From positions 1 through 47,914 of the forward strand of contig WHUZ01000179.1 in the NCBI GenBank assembly GCA_015179045.1: DNA of 47,914 bases. The letters run 5' to 3'. Shown piece after piece: positions 8,930 to 21,091 of this stretch. Positions within the stretch are counted from its first letter, which is position 1. Every line of letters starts with the position of its first letter. Both the position numbers and the translations under genes were made by a program. Source of the DNA: Kalaharituber pfeilii (taxonomy: Eukaryota > Ascomycota > Pezizomycetes > Pezizales > Pezizaceae). The notes beneath the pieces are model-generated. The model was given only the letters and a program-made list of their open reading frames with translations. It was not told the DNA's origin and ran no database searches.

Positions 8930-11870
8930 CTGAAGAGTAGCTTTCTTGGATATTGGTCATGGAACTCTCTGACAAATTCCAATGATCTTTATAGATTTTC
9001 AATCAGTTCCCAAGTATTATCATCACTATAGCCCTACCAATGGATTCAGTACTTTACTACCCTGTTAATATATTTCGACACAACAACGTGATCAACTTCG
9101 AAGAAGAGCTCATTATCATCATTGATCTCCATTTTCTGGGGTTCAAGTCGTTCTCGGAAAGGCTTTCTTCCAGTGCCAAGGAGGCATAAGTATTGTTGTC
9201 TGAGAGGTGTATACTTTAGAATCGAATGTACATAAAGAGTGAAAGGGCTATATTTATGGCTCAGTGTAGCAGTAGAGTTGTAAGCAAACTCAGCCAGGAG
9301 TAGCCAAGTTACTTATCGGTTCTGTCAGTTATAGTAGTAGAGGCGAAGATACTGTTCAGGAGTCTGTATTGCATATTCAGAGAGTCTGTCAGTCTGGAGT
9401 GGTAAGCAGTACTGAGTCAGAGTTCTACATCGAGTTTCGATATAATATCTTTCCAGAGGACTAAGGCAAATTGTGGTCCATAGTCAGAGATAGTGTAGCA
9501 GGGTAGACCAAATTGCCTAAAAACGATATTGATGAAGGTATTGGTGATGTTAGCGATGTCTCGAGTTATTCAAGTATTTTTTGCCAGTATCTAGCATTAC
9601 ATTTTGGTGAATTGGTCTGTGATAACCGCGTTAAAGCTATCGAGTTTAGGTAGTTCTCCAACAAAGTCTATAGTTATCTCCTCCAAGACTTCATACCAGT
9701 AGGTATTGGTATGAGTCTAGTTTGCCTCGGATATCAGCCAGCTTTGGCCTCTAGGCAGGCTACACAACCAGCGATATAATCGGTCACTTGGTCTTTTCCA
9801 GCCGTACCAGTGGAAATTCCAAGAGAGGAGTTCCTATGTTCAGTACACACTCTAGTATCGAGTCACATTACTGTTGTAGCATTATTATTATCGTAATACT
9901 TCCAGTCAATATAGTTCAGGTACTATAAGACCCATCATTATTCCTTACTCATTTGTTACAGTTAACTCCAGAGATATTAGTCCATACATCTTCTATGTCA
10001 CCTGCCTCTTTATCAACTAGCAATGCCTATCCTTGAATAGCTGTTCGATGCTGTTAGAGGTGGCATCACCAGTTCGTTGTGAGAGGGCATCAGCTTTACT
10101 ATTAGGCTGCCATAATTGAATTTGGAAAGTTTCTGGCTCCAGTTTGATTGCTGGCTATTGAGACATTATTTGGTGATGAGGTACTGTAGTGTGTAGTGGT
10201 CAGTGAGGATGGTGAACTTAATTCCCAATAGCCATTTCTTATACAGACAATCAAAGATTGCCAGTAGTTTATTATCATAGATAGAGTAGTTTCGTTCGGC
10301 AGCGGTCAGTATTCAGGAGTAATAATCATATGAGTGAAGAATCATAGTTTCAGTAACATCATTCTTAGGCTCAAGACGCCAGTGAGTGCCTGGTCTGAGC
10401 AGTCGGTTTAACAATCGTAGGCAGAGATCGATCAAACTATCGCAGTATGGGGGCACTCATAAACTTGTTTTTATATAAAAGCAGCTCGCTACTCTGCGCC
10501 CCTCAAGTAAAGGGTATATTTCCGGTTAAGACTTATAAGTGGTCGAATTATAGCAGAATAATTCAATATAAATTAGCAGTAGTAGTTAGGAATGAGTTAG
10601 CAGTAGTAGTTGAGAATGAATCAGCAGTAATAATTGAGAAAGAATCGGTGATAGTAGTTTGCCAAGCCTAGAAAGGCTTGCACCTCTTTCTTCTTTAGCT
10701 GTGGCTAGTTATGAATGGTAGAGAGTTTAGCTAGGTCTATCTTAATCTCGAGGCTGTTAATAAAATAACTAAGGAATATACTTTCATGTACATGGTACTC
10801 GCATTTGGCTAGCTTGACCGCAAGCCCATGTTTGCTTAACTTTAGTGAGCACTTCTTCCACTTATCCTTTGATGGTCTCGTTTGATTTTGCCTTCATAGA
10901 TTAAGATGTCATTCCAGTACCAAACAACTCTATTGATAAGAGTCTCATTCATTATTTCTTGGAAGGAAGTAGGTATGTTAATGAGTCCGAAAGGTATGAC
11001 TATGTACTTGTGTACTTCGAATAGGCCTTCGGATGTATTTGACAGCCACTATTCGTCACTTGACTTAATTTGTACAGGGTTGTAACCATCCTCAAGATCA
11101 AGTTTAGTAAACCATTTATCGTCTTGGGTCTTTCTTCCAAAAAAATTGGTAAAGCTGCTTTTTGACCTTAACCTTTATATCTTCTCTATTAGTAAGCGTT
11201 CGTCAATATATCTCTGAAGGGCCTTATCTTCTTCCCAAGTACCCTGGACCATGGGGAAGCTTTGTATTTGGATTTTCAAAAGGGATTTCATGATCCCAGC
11301 TTCGGTGAGGGGGTAAGCGGCGTGCCTGTTCAGTAGAAAACTTCAGAGTATCACGAGTAGTACTTGTATGCATTAATCAATAGAATATCATCTCCTTCAA
11401 AGTCTCAAAATTTTCAGAAAGAATAGAAGCAGAAGGCAAATCAATGTGAATGCAAGGGACATCAAACATGCTATGCTTCGGAATGCTATTAACACAATCA
11501 ATTGAAAGCTATTAATCAGGGTAAACTAATGACATATTTACCAATATCTATAACTTCAGCATCAAATCGAAAACAAATTCCTTTCTCCCTTAGTAAGAGT
11601 TCAAAACAAAAGACGAAACAAAATCATCAGAGACCTTATCAGGTTTTCTAGAATGCTAATAGAATGCACATAATCCCAAGCAGAAGGAACAGAATTAGGA
11701 ACTGGGACACTAAAAAAAATGAGAACGAAAATGAAAACGAAGTATTCATAAAAATTGTTACCTTGCTTGATCATCGCAGGTCTTGCTCGTGACCTCAAAT
11801 CCAACATCAAAAACAATCGGCACGGAAACCGCACAGTCCACCATAGCCCTAACAGTCTTCCCAGTTTTGA
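8930..11870 (-). pseudogene. B1 pol (protease, RT, RNase H, integrase, chromodomain), decayed
   Basis: Read on the minus strand, the protease lies at about 11775-11875 (VKFKTGKTVRA then MVDCAVS). RT lies near 10800-11300 with a WYWND motif at about 10905-10930 in the place of YIDD, RNase H near 10080-10700, integrase about 9280-9990 and a chromodomain about 8935-9140 (NELF...VDHVVVSKYINR and SDDNTWELIENL). Stops and frame breaks occur in every domain. Open frames on the plus strand across this stretch are antisense shadows. The domain order is that of a chromovirus, as in family A, but the protein sequence is clearly a separate family. Confidence 0.75.
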
Positions 11871-13390
11871 ATTTTACCTTTCAACTAGGAAGGTTGCTGT
11901 GATGGGAGTCCTACATGCTAAGCAGGGTACCTATATATTCCAAGTTAGACAGTTCAGTAATTCTCTCAGGTCTGTCAACAGCCTATGAGGTGGCCAGAGT
12001 CTGTCTTCATCTTCTTTAGGCTAGGTCAAGAGTGGATTCATGACTACAGGGTATTTTACTTCCCCTTTGTCTTCCTTCTTTGGCTTTGGTTGGGTTTCTA
12101 CCACTTCTCCTATCCTTTACGGTTCTACCACTTCTTTTCCAGCATGCAGTGACCCTATGGCTACTCTTGCCATACTTGGTATAATGGTTTGCATTAGTTG
12201 CCTTTCTTCTGCATTATTTCTTCAGTTGTGTCAATGTTCTTCTTATTCTTTAGAAGTAGAGGTGGCTATATTGTGAAGTTGCTACTAGAGGTAATGTTTG
12301 TCATGGTAGTGGAGGGAGCAAAGTACTTATTTCTAGGCTTTTTCAGGGCATCGGCAATGGAAACTTCTATTGGTTTCAGTAGCTTTGACACTCAGGATGA
12401 CTGGCTAGAAGGTTCTAGACATCTTTGGAATGCTGGCAGAATGTAGGAAATAAGAATGGGATCAGAGATCTTTACCACGTCATTGAATTCATCCATTTCA
12501 GTTAAGAAATCCTGCAATCTACTCCCACTGCTTATGCATCTGAATATTTCGAGTGGCCTCAGCAATGGCTAAGGAGTCCTAGAGAGTCATATATAATAGG
12601 GTGGGGGCTTGTGGCACATGATGCTGTAGGGTTCAGATGGAAGGTAAGGGTAGGGCCCTTCAAGTCAAAGGTAAATATGTCAAGGTGCTTGACCTGCTCT
12701 ATCATTGTACCAGGAAAAAAAGGTTATCAAGCTTCTTAGTATCCCCAGCAAACTTGTCAGGAGAGAGGTCTTTGCAGGGGGAGCTGGAGTAGAAGGAGGA
12801 GGAAAAGGCAGGCCCTACACTATTAACTGACTCATAGGGACAATGAGGAGGCGGAGGAGATGTCGGATCTCAGGCTCGGTAGAAGCCGCGAGGAGGAGGC
12901 GTTGGATTTGGGCTCGGTAGGAGCCATGAGGAGAGGTGTCAGATTTCGAGCTTAGCAGGAGCCACGAGTAGGAATACAAGAAGGAGGAGCACTAGTACTA
13001 CCAGCAGCCGGAGGAGAAAATCCTCCAGAGAAGCTTTCAGAAGAGTCTCCAGGGCTCAAGTTAGGCTAAGAAGGCTGCGCTGGCTGTTGTTATAGTTGCG
13101 GAATTGGTACTGGCTGGAATGCTAGCTGCTGCAACATTTGATTACTCATTTTTGCTAGTAGCTGGATAATATGTGTTATCGTGTTTTGCAGTTCTTGCTA
13201 GCTCTAAGAGAGAGAGGTGGATACATTACCTTGAAATGCTTTTACTAGGAAATCTATACACTCACAGGCTCAGGTAATCCATATAGTATTAGTATTCGCT
13301 TGCTCGTCACAGAGGTTAGTGATATCTCCAGGTAGAGGTCCTTGAAGAAGAAAGGGTAGCGGATGAGGCTTCTGGTACCAACATTGTGAG
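11871..13390 (-). pseudogene. B1 gag, decayed
   Basis: The minus-strand gag begins at an ATG near 13385 (equivalent of B2 24075). It has a Gln-rich segment (NQMLQQLAFQPV near 13130-13160), a Ser/Pro-rich part with the 38-bp repeat (about 12840-12960), and a zinc knuckle near 12145-12195 reading YTKYGKSSHRVTACW. Both Cys of the first pair have become Tyr (TGT to TAT); B2 keeps them as Cys. Stops interrupt the frame. Assignment rests on the zinc knuckle and on alignment with B2 and B3. Confidence 0.65.
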
Positions 13391-13420
13391 GCAGGGTTAG
13401 TATGTGAAGGAGTAGTATAA

Positions 13421-14054
13421 TGTTATGGGCATGAGAGGCTCAGCTATACTAGGCCTGGAGGATAGGTGTTATAGCTAAGGAGTATATATGGTAGGCCAGA
13501 ATGGCAATAGAGGTGTAAATACAGTAAGCCAAAAAAGTAGCTACTCAGCATAGAGTGTGTAGCGGAGTAGAGTGGTTCACTGGTGTAGTGAGGGAACGAT
13601 AGGTTCAGAATTATAGAGAATGTAGAACACTACTAGTGTCTTGATTCTTTCAACTATGCTATTGCCAGCCAGCGCTTATATAGACTTCAGCGCAGTTATA
13701 TATAACTAGTCAACAAATGAATCAATGACTAGCAATGCGGTGATTCCTCATCAATGCCAATACCTATAGTAATAGATACACATAATAGAAATATGCGAAA
13801 ATAGTATGGACGCAAGATAATGCTATGTACTAGTGTATGTGTACATATATTAGCTTTTAATAAGCTGAGTGCATGCAGGGTACATGGGTAATTCAGAGAT
13901 TATACTATTAATCGACGATACACACTTCTTTAGCACTTCCCTATTTGGGTATAAAATCAATTTCAAGCCTAATGGGTAATCAGTCTGCTCAAGCAGTATT
14001 GATATTTAGGGTAAGTATTCTGCGAGTCACGTAAGTCTTACCTTAGCTGTAACA
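13421..14054 (-). repeat. B1 5' LTR
   Basis: This 634-bp LTR on the minus strand runs from GCTGTAACA (reverse of TGTTACAGC) at 14046-14054 to TGTTATGGGC at 13421 (reverse of the CA end). It matches both LTRs of B2 (633 bp each). The adjacent bases 13405-13420, reverse-complemented, begin TTATACTACTCC, the decayed primer site. Confidence 0.88.
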
Positions 14055-14178
14055 TATAGTACTTGTTCATTAATAACTTTTGTATTAATGGCCAATAGTA
14101 AGACCAGTGTATCCTGCACAACAGTATTAGATATGTTAAGTACTAGTTCACGTAGTACTCACATGAAATTTAAAGCCT

Positions 14179-17100
14179 TTAAATGTTCGAGTCTCTAGGC
14201 TTGCGTGAGTTATTCTCATGGAACTCCCTGAGTGGTTCAATACTACGTTGAAGGTTTGCAAGTAGTTCCTAAATATCATTGTCTTCATTATACCCTTGCC
14301 AATGGATTCAGTATTTGACCTAACCTTGGACTCTTCTACTATCAATAACATGGTCGATATTGTAGTAGAGTTCTTCTTCATCATCATCGAGGTCCATTTG
14401 GTCTTTGTTTCAGACTTAGTATGGCTTGAGAAGACTAGTGTGGATAACTTTATGAAGGCGAATACCTCGAGGTAAGTTGAGCTCATATGCATGCCAACTA
14501 ATAACTCTCTTGACCTTATAGGGACCAATATACTTATTGCTAAGTACCCTATGATTGCCAGTAATAACCTGAAGGTTGCACTAGTCAATGAGGACTTGGT
14601 CTCCTACTCGGAACTGATGAGACTTTTTAATGTAAAGTTGAGACCTCTTATCATTTATTTTCTTAAGAGTGTTGTAGATGTCGTTATGAACTGTAGTTAT
14701 CTGGTTGAGCTAGTCTTCTACTACAGGTGATGTAAAGGTATGGTCATCCGAAACATAGATAGTCTTTGAGTTGAATCCATATAGACTTTCAAAAGATGTG
14801 TAACCATGGGTAGAGGTACATGATGGGTTGTAGGTGAACTCGGCTAGAGGTAGCTAAGTAGTCCAATGGTTTTGACAATCGTGACAGAAGATATAAAGGT
14901 ATTGCTTCTACATTTAGATGGCTCTTTTGGAGAGTCCATCGGTCTGAAGATGGTAGGCCATAGAAAGTCAAAGCTTGACATCAAGCTTGTTGTTTATCTC
15001 TTTCCAGCATGTTGAGGCAAATTAAGGTCTGCAGTTAGAGGTGATCAACAGGAGTAGGCTATAGTATCACCATATCTCGTTAATGTAAATGGATGTGATG
15101 TTAGTAGCTGTCCAAGTTGTCTTAGCTGGTATATATCATTGTACTTTGGTAAACCAGTCAGTGATGACAAGGATAGTATTATAGCCTTCCGATTCTGTCA
15201 ATTCTCTGATAAAGTCCATTGCTATTTCCTTAAAGGGTTTGATATCTATGGGCATTGAGATAAGTTGTATTCTGTATGAGTATTTGTCTACTTTGGCTTT
15301 TTAACAGTGAGCACAACTTACAATGTAGTTTTGGGTATCTTCCTTTCATTCATCTCAATAGAAGTTCCTTAAGATAATTTCATGAGTATAGTACACTCCC
15401 CAGTGACCAGCAACTTCAGAGTCATAGTATTGTTTCATGACTTCGGGCCAATATTGTTCCGGTACTACCAATAATCTGTCTTTTCTTCTTTCCTAGTTGT
15501 CAACATTAATGCTATTAAGGTTATAGTCTCGTTGAACAGGTTCTCTATTGATTAGAAGTTGCTCATCTTTGAGTAATTGTACTTTGAGTCCAGCACGTTC
15601 ATCACCGGACCTTCTAGTTAATGCATCGGCCTTCTCGTTATCTACTCCTCTCTGGTAGTAGATCAGGAAGTCAAACTCACATAGTTTGATATACTAGTTT
15701 GCTTGTTGGGAGTTGAGCCTTTGCTTGGAGATGAAGTAAGTAAGGCCATGATGGTCAGTGTATATGTTGACGTAGATACTTTGTAACCAGATGTGCCATT
15801 TGCAGAAGGAGTCAACTATGGCAAGAAGTTTCTTATCATGAATAGGATAGTTGTATTCCATAGGGTTAAGGGCCCTAGAGTGGAAGTCGATAGGGTGAAG
15901 AGTTTTGACTTGGTTGGTAGTATGGTATTAAGAGAGTACACTTATAAGAGCTTGGTTACTAGTGTCAGTCTTCATAATAGTTAGTAGGATGCAGTCATAC
16001 TATCGGAGTACAGATGCGGACATGAAGGCATCCTTTACTTCATTAAAGGAGTATTGTTGTACCTTAGTCTAGGTAAATGGTACGTTTCCAGTTAGTTGAA
16101 TCAGTAGTTGGGTTTTGGTACTGTAATTTTGGATGAATCGGCAATAGTAGTTCACGAAACCTCAGAACTTTTAAACCTCCTTTTTCTTTATTAGTAGAGG
16201 CCAGTCAGTGATAGCACTAAGTTTCTTTGGGTCTATTTTGATTTTGGATCCATTGATGAGGTGGCCGAGGAACATGGTTTCTTTGATGTGGAATTCCGAC
16301 TTCATAAGGTTGATAGCAAGTTCATGTTTAGCAAGTTTAGTCAGGACTTGTTCCACTATCTTTTAGTATTCTCATTTGGTCCTTCTGCCATATATTAATA
16401 TATCATCAATGTACCAGACTACTCTATCGATATTCTTTAGTATCTCATCTATCATTTCTTCGAACAAGACAGGGGCGTTGATCAAACTGAAGGGTATAAT
16501 AGGATATTTGAACAAGCCTTTGTTTGTCTTCAAGGCAGTCTTCCATTCATCACTAGACTTAATACAAATAAGGTAGTAGCTGTTTTTGAGGTCCAATTTA
16601 GTAAACCATTTAGCTCCTTTAGTCTTTTCAAAGAGATCAGTCATTAGTGGCAGAGGGTATCGGTTCAGGATAGTGAGCTTATTAAGCTGTCGAAAGTCTA
16701 CACATAACCATAATAATCTATCTCTTTTCTGAACAAAAAGTATCGGTGTACCGGCTGCTGATCGGGACCATCTAATTTTCCTAGTAGGGAGGTACTCTTC
16801 TAAGTATCTCTTCAGAGTCTCATCTTCCTCTCATATTGTCTTATATATCGGGCCATTAGGTACTTTAGCATTAGGGTCTTTTAGTGGGATTTCGTAGTAC
16901 TAAGGTCTATGAGGGGGTAATCGGCAAGCCTATTCTTCAGAGAAAACTTTAGTATAATGGAAGTACCATTTGCGTGTATCAATCATTAGCAGTATATCTC
17001 CTTCCTCCTAAGATTCTTTATCTAAATCTAAAATAGAAACAGAAGGAAGATTAACAGAGTACAAAGAATAATTAAATCAGAAATATTATGAACCAAATGC

Positions 17101-17470
17101 CGATTAGGACAATTCACTAAAAAACCTTTTTTCAACAACTAAGACAATCCCAACAAAAGTTCCCTATTACCTATATCTAAACATTCCGTATCCAAATCAA
17201 AAGTTCCATCCATCTTATTACCACAGGAATCTAAAGCATTAAGGAAAGAAAAAGAAGTATTTACAACTATAGTTCCTCCTTTTAACAAAGATCCATCACT
17301 CTGTCTAACTCTAATAGGCCTTTCCCTTTTCTTCTATCCTAGTCTGTTTCTCAAATCTAACAATACACAAGAAGTGGATGTACTAATGTCGATGATCGCT
17401 CTAACTTTGAGATTGAGATTTTTGAACTTAATGTTAGTGGCGAGGAGAGGATGATGTTCAGAAGCTTTGC
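14179..17470 (-). pseudogene. A2 pol (protease to chromodomain), decayed
   Basis: On the minus strand, the protease active site is near 17376-17390 (IIDISTS, where A1 has IIDVGAS). RT lies at about 16200-16800 with YIDD at 16402-16413 and TKLDLKNSYY nearby. RNase H is at about 15600-16100, integrase at about 14430-15400, and a chromodomain at about 14230-14420. The stop codon corresponds to 14179-14181. Many in-frame stops break it. Compared with A1, the differences are mostly G-to-A and C-to-T. The frame after YIDD continues without the one-base loss seen in A1, although a TGA and a TAA lie in that stretch. Confidence 0.82.
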
Positions 17471-18496
17471 CGAAAGTACTGTCGGGCTTCCTACTCATTT
17501 TCTAACTCTAGTTTCTCCTTAATGTCTTCTCCATCTGAATCTAGCTCAGTGATATGGAGAGCGCCTTAGTTAGTTCATCTTTGTTTGTTCTGCAGGGCTC
17601 TCTCTATCTAGTTCTTGAGAGTCTTGGTGGTCTCCATATCTCATTTTTGCTTATTATTGCCTTTAAGTTCCGTGTATATCCACCCTAGCCAACAGTCCTT
17701 CTCTTCATAATCTTTTTGTCCACATTTCCCATATTCTCTCTAAGCTCTTTAGTCTTGTTTGACCTGTGGTAGTACGCTGTTGTAGTTCCTTAGATTCTGG
17801 GGTGTATGGTATACCAGGGGAGCTAAGGATAATTGAGAAGTTGAGGTGTTGGTGTTTTTCCATAAAGGACTGGAGTGGGTTAAGGCTAATAGGGTGGTTG
17901 TATACCTGGCGATTGAAATAGCGAGTAGTTAGAACTCTTTCCAGTTTGTCATTACTCGAGAGTGTCTTGCCATTAGGTTCTGAACTTGAACCTTGAGATT
18001 TAGCATTACAATGGCAATAAGAGCTTGATCTGGTACTTTGGTGAGTCGGTTTAGCCCATCAATCTCTGTGAAGAAGTTAATAATAGTTCCGGTGTGTTTT
18101 ACCCTTTAGAGTTTTTGAACAGCTTTGGTGGTTTCCTACAGATTAGAGTATGCAACCCGAATGAGCACTTCGGCTTCTGTCCAGGTCGCTACCATGTCCT
18201 TAGTATCCTGTCACCAGTCTAATGCTTTTCCCTTTATATATTGGGTAAGCAGATCGAGTCTGAGTTGATTGCTGTCAGCTCCAGTTATCTGGAAGTATGA
18301 TTGGAGCTGGTGGAAAAAATTGTTCACTTTGTCCTATCTACCATTAAAGGTAGGTATGTTCATATGGAAAGGAACTTTTGGTTCTTGCCGAGGTGGAGAG
18401 GGATCCCTCAGTAGGGAAGGTCGTCATCCACCGAAGAGAGGTCTGCTACTACTACCATCATGTGGATCTGGAGAAGGAGGTGAACTACCACTAGGA

Positions 18497-18735
18497 TGTC
18501 ATGACGGTATGACATGGCGGTATGCGAGTGTACCCAGAGCAGGGCTAAAATGCAGTGAGCTATGAGGTCATATGACCGGTCCACCCCTACTATACCTAAA
18601 TACCTGGCGTGAACCGGTACCAAGAGCCTGTATGCATGGATACTCCTATATATCCCGACCGTACTACCAGGGGTCACCAGTAGTTCTACCTTTTAGTGCA
18701 ACAGTTTGTAAGATAGTCAGTTGCAACCTGTAACA
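18497..18735 (+). repeat. TRIM-1 left LTR
   Basis: This 239-bp LTR is nearly identical in layout to 18949-19187; differences are mostly transitions. It carries a TATATAT box near 18648-18655. The internal region that follows opens with GTACTACCAGTAGGGTCACC, which repeats in direct orientation a segment of the LTR just downstream of the TATA box. I see no complement of it and no TGG-type tRNA site. Confidence 0.88.
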
Positions 18736-18948
18736 GTACTACCAGTAGGGTCACCAGTTCAAACCTTATATATAGCGAATGTGAGATACTACATGCAACC
18801 TTTAGATTTGGATGGCTTACAGCCACAAGCCGGTCACTGGTTATAAAGTAGTGTGGTGGCATATGAAATTGAAGCCCTAAGGCGGTAACGGGTGGCTGGG
18901 GGTTAATATATAGAGAGTCCGGGATGTACTCTACCAAGGGGGGAGTAA

Positions 18949-19187
18949 TGTCATGATGGTATGACATGGTGGTATGCGAGCATACCCAGAGCAGGGCTAA
19001 AATACAGTGAGCTACGAGGTCATGTGACCGGCCTACTCCTGCTATGCCTGAAAACCTGGCATGAACTGGTACTAAGAGCCCATATGCATGAATACTCCTC
19101 TATATCCTGACCATACTACCAGAGGTCACCGGTAGTTCTACCTTTTAGTGCAACGGTTTGCAAGACGGTTGGTTGCAATCTGTAATA
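18949..19187 (+). repeat. TRIM-1 right LTR
   Basis: This 239-bp LTR lies immediately after the G-rich polypurine tract. It ends in TA instead of CA, a C-to-T change. Confidence 0.88.
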
Positions 19188-20498
19188 TAGAAGGGGCCGG
19201 AGAGTCCAGAGGTGTAGGTGTTCCAGAGGGTGTCTTCTTCATATTCTGAGTATATAAGAAGTTTAGAATCTGGTCCAACGTGTTGCCCATAGTATTCATG
19301 TTGCTGATAAGGGAGTTTAGGTCATTTAGGAAGAAGTTCTTGAGTCCAGCTTTCTGTTGAAGGAGAGTATTATTAAATTGGACACTTTGGCAGTTCAATA
19401 CATTATTAAATTGGGTGGCTTGAGCTGTGACGATAGCGTCAAACCTATTTCCCAGAGCTGTCAGGTTGGTTAGCGTAGTCTCATTATCTGCCTATCGCTA
19501 AGCTGTGAACTGGTTAATCACATTTATGACTCCTGTTAGTGCTTATTGGGCCTCCGATTGGGCATACTCTATAGTCTTCTTGAGTTTGTTAGTGGTCACA
19601 TTCACTACTCTCTGCATTTCCTTCATCTCCAGTATCTCCTTACATGGTGCTGGAGAGCTATCGGTGAGGCCCGGAGATGAACTGGTAGCTTTGGCTATTG
19701 AGGCTGCAGGTTTACCCTTTGTGGGAGTAGGTTTGACTATGGAGGGGGTTCATTTAGCCGTTTCCTTTCCCTTAGAGCTAGATGGTTCTCCTAACTTCTT
19801 CATAATCACTTGAGGTATAGTAGCTATGGGGCGAGGCATCTGGAAGAGAGGATACCATTGGAGTGCAGGCTATAAGGTTTTTACTCTAAAGTGGTGAGTC
19901 CTATAGCTTATTCCGAGTGTTGTATATAATGGAGTATAGGCAATATAGTACTGTAGTTGCAGGTGTATTGCCGTAAGTTGCTCGGGACACCTTGTCTGTA
20001 TTTTCTGAGCTTCTGGGACAATGGTATCAGTTTCATCCTTATTATTGCTTATATGGTAAGGGAATAGTGAGTAAGAGGTCATGAATAGATCGGTCATGAG
20101 AGGAGTAGTAACATCTATGGAGTTGTCTAGTGATGCAGCTAATACTATAGCTTATGCAAGTCTAATTCTCTGTGCGGGAGAGAGATATGAGTAGGCGATA
20201 TCCAGTTCTCACTATGTGGTATTTAATTGTGAGGCTAGCCAATAGATATGGTTGTCAGTAGCTAGTTGGAGCTGATGAGCCTCATCAACCTCTTACTACA
20301 GAAAGTCAACTTCGGCACGGAGTTGTTTTTGCTGCAATTGCTATGATACAAGCTTGTCATAGTAGAAATTAATCTGCTCTCTTAGTTCTTACATACGAGT
20401 TAGTAGGTTATGGTCGTCAGCAATTATCAAGCACACAATTAGTATGATTAGGAGTAGAAGATGGAGTATAGGGATAAAATAGAAGTCGAGCGGTGTAA

Positions 20499-21091
20499 TA
20501 TTACTGCTAGGCGCTTCAATATTGCTAAGCGGTAGCAGTTCGGTACGAATATTACAGCCAAAGGCAAGCGATGAAGAAGAGCAGGTGAAAGGTATACGAC
20601 AGACATAAAGTATAAGTAAAACTTAGGATACTGCTAGTGTCTTAATTCTTTCTAACTAACAGCAGAAGCTGGGCCTTATATATTAAGTACCTATCATACA
20701 TAGCTCATCAATAATTAATAACATGACTATAATATAATAATACCATCTCATAAAATAGATAAGTAATTATAGAAACAGTAATGTAATAGAAACATATGAT
20801 AATGTAGATCCCTTTTCCAAAACTAATAAGCAAGTGAAGCATTATCTATGTTGCAACTATGCATTATTAGTAAAGGTATTGTAAGCGACACCGATTGCTT
20901 TATAAGCACTATGCATGTATTAGTATAGTGTACGTACAAGAACTAACACACACATCTGTAAAGTAACCACTGAACAACTAAAGTGTACTGTGGCTTACCT
21001 AGTATTGATCAGATACATTTTAGCAAGTCTTATAACGGTATGGGGTAATACTTTCCTGATATTCAGTAGGTCTTTACCTTAAGCTGTAACA
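20499..21091 (-). repeat. A2 5' LTR
   Basis: This 593-bp LTR on the minus strand ends at AGCTGTAACA (21082-21091) and starts, in plus coordinates, at TATTACTGC (20499). It is colinear with the A1 LTRs. The adjoining internal bases reverse-complement to TTACACCGCTC, the same primer region as in A1. Confidence 0.88.

Larger units (their letters stand above)
8401..14054 (-). mobile_element. Ty3/gypsy chromovirus, family B, copy B1 (minus strand)
   Basis: This family B element runs right to left: 5' LTR 13421-14054, gag, pol and chromodomain, then 3' LTR at 8406-8459 continuing at 1-96. A1 is inserted in that 3' LTR. B1 itself is inserted in the 3' untranslated part of A2: A2 sequence begins directly at 14055 (TATAGTACTTG). 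The left junction lies outside the window. The body is strongly decayed, with stops in all domains, and no intact protein remains. Confidence 0.85.
18497..19187 (+). mobile_element. TRIM-1: 691-bp miniature LTR retrotransposon
   Basis: Two 239-bp LTRs (18497-18735 and 18949-19187) flank a 213-bp internal region. The LTRs start TGTCATGA and end CTGTAACA or CTGTAATA. The polypurine tract AAGGGGGGAGTAA (18936-18948) abuts the second LTR. The 5-bp target duplication is TAGGA (18492-18496) and TAGAA (19188-19192), one transition apart. Removing the insert rejoins the A2 gag. There is no coding capacity: the internal region holds no ORF of note. These are the defining features of a terminal-repeat retrotransposon in miniature, which depends on proteins from other elements. 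Confidence 0.9.
17471..20157 (-). pseudogene. A2 gag, decayed and split by TRIM-1
   Basis: This minus-strand gag is colinear with A1 2287-4335. The initiating ATG has become ATA near 20150. The coiled-coil part (about 19190-19700), Pro/Gly-rich linker (split by TRIM-1), gag domain (about 17900-18340) and zinc knuckle (about 17680-17730, again with Tyr for the first Cys) are recognisable. There is a one-base deletion relative to A1 and A3 at the gag-pol overlap, in addition to stops. Confidence 0.78.
14055..21091 (-). mobile_element. Ty3/gypsy chromovirus, family A, copy A2 (minus strand)
   Basis: A2 runs right to left from its 5' LTR at 20499-21091 to the B1 junction at 14055. Its last about 120 internal bases and its 3' LTR lie beyond B1, outside the window. 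It is inserted in the gag of A3, whose sequence resumes at 21092. TRIM-1 interrupts its gag at 18497-19187. Decay is intermediate between A1 and A3, and the RT frame that is broken in A1 near 5353 is unbroken here. Confidence 0.88.

Noticed and set aside
18497..19187. Duplicated host promoter or MITE
   Set aside because: LTR-type ends, a polypurine tract beside the second repeat, direct and not inverted terminal repeats, and a 5-bp target duplication point to an LTR element.
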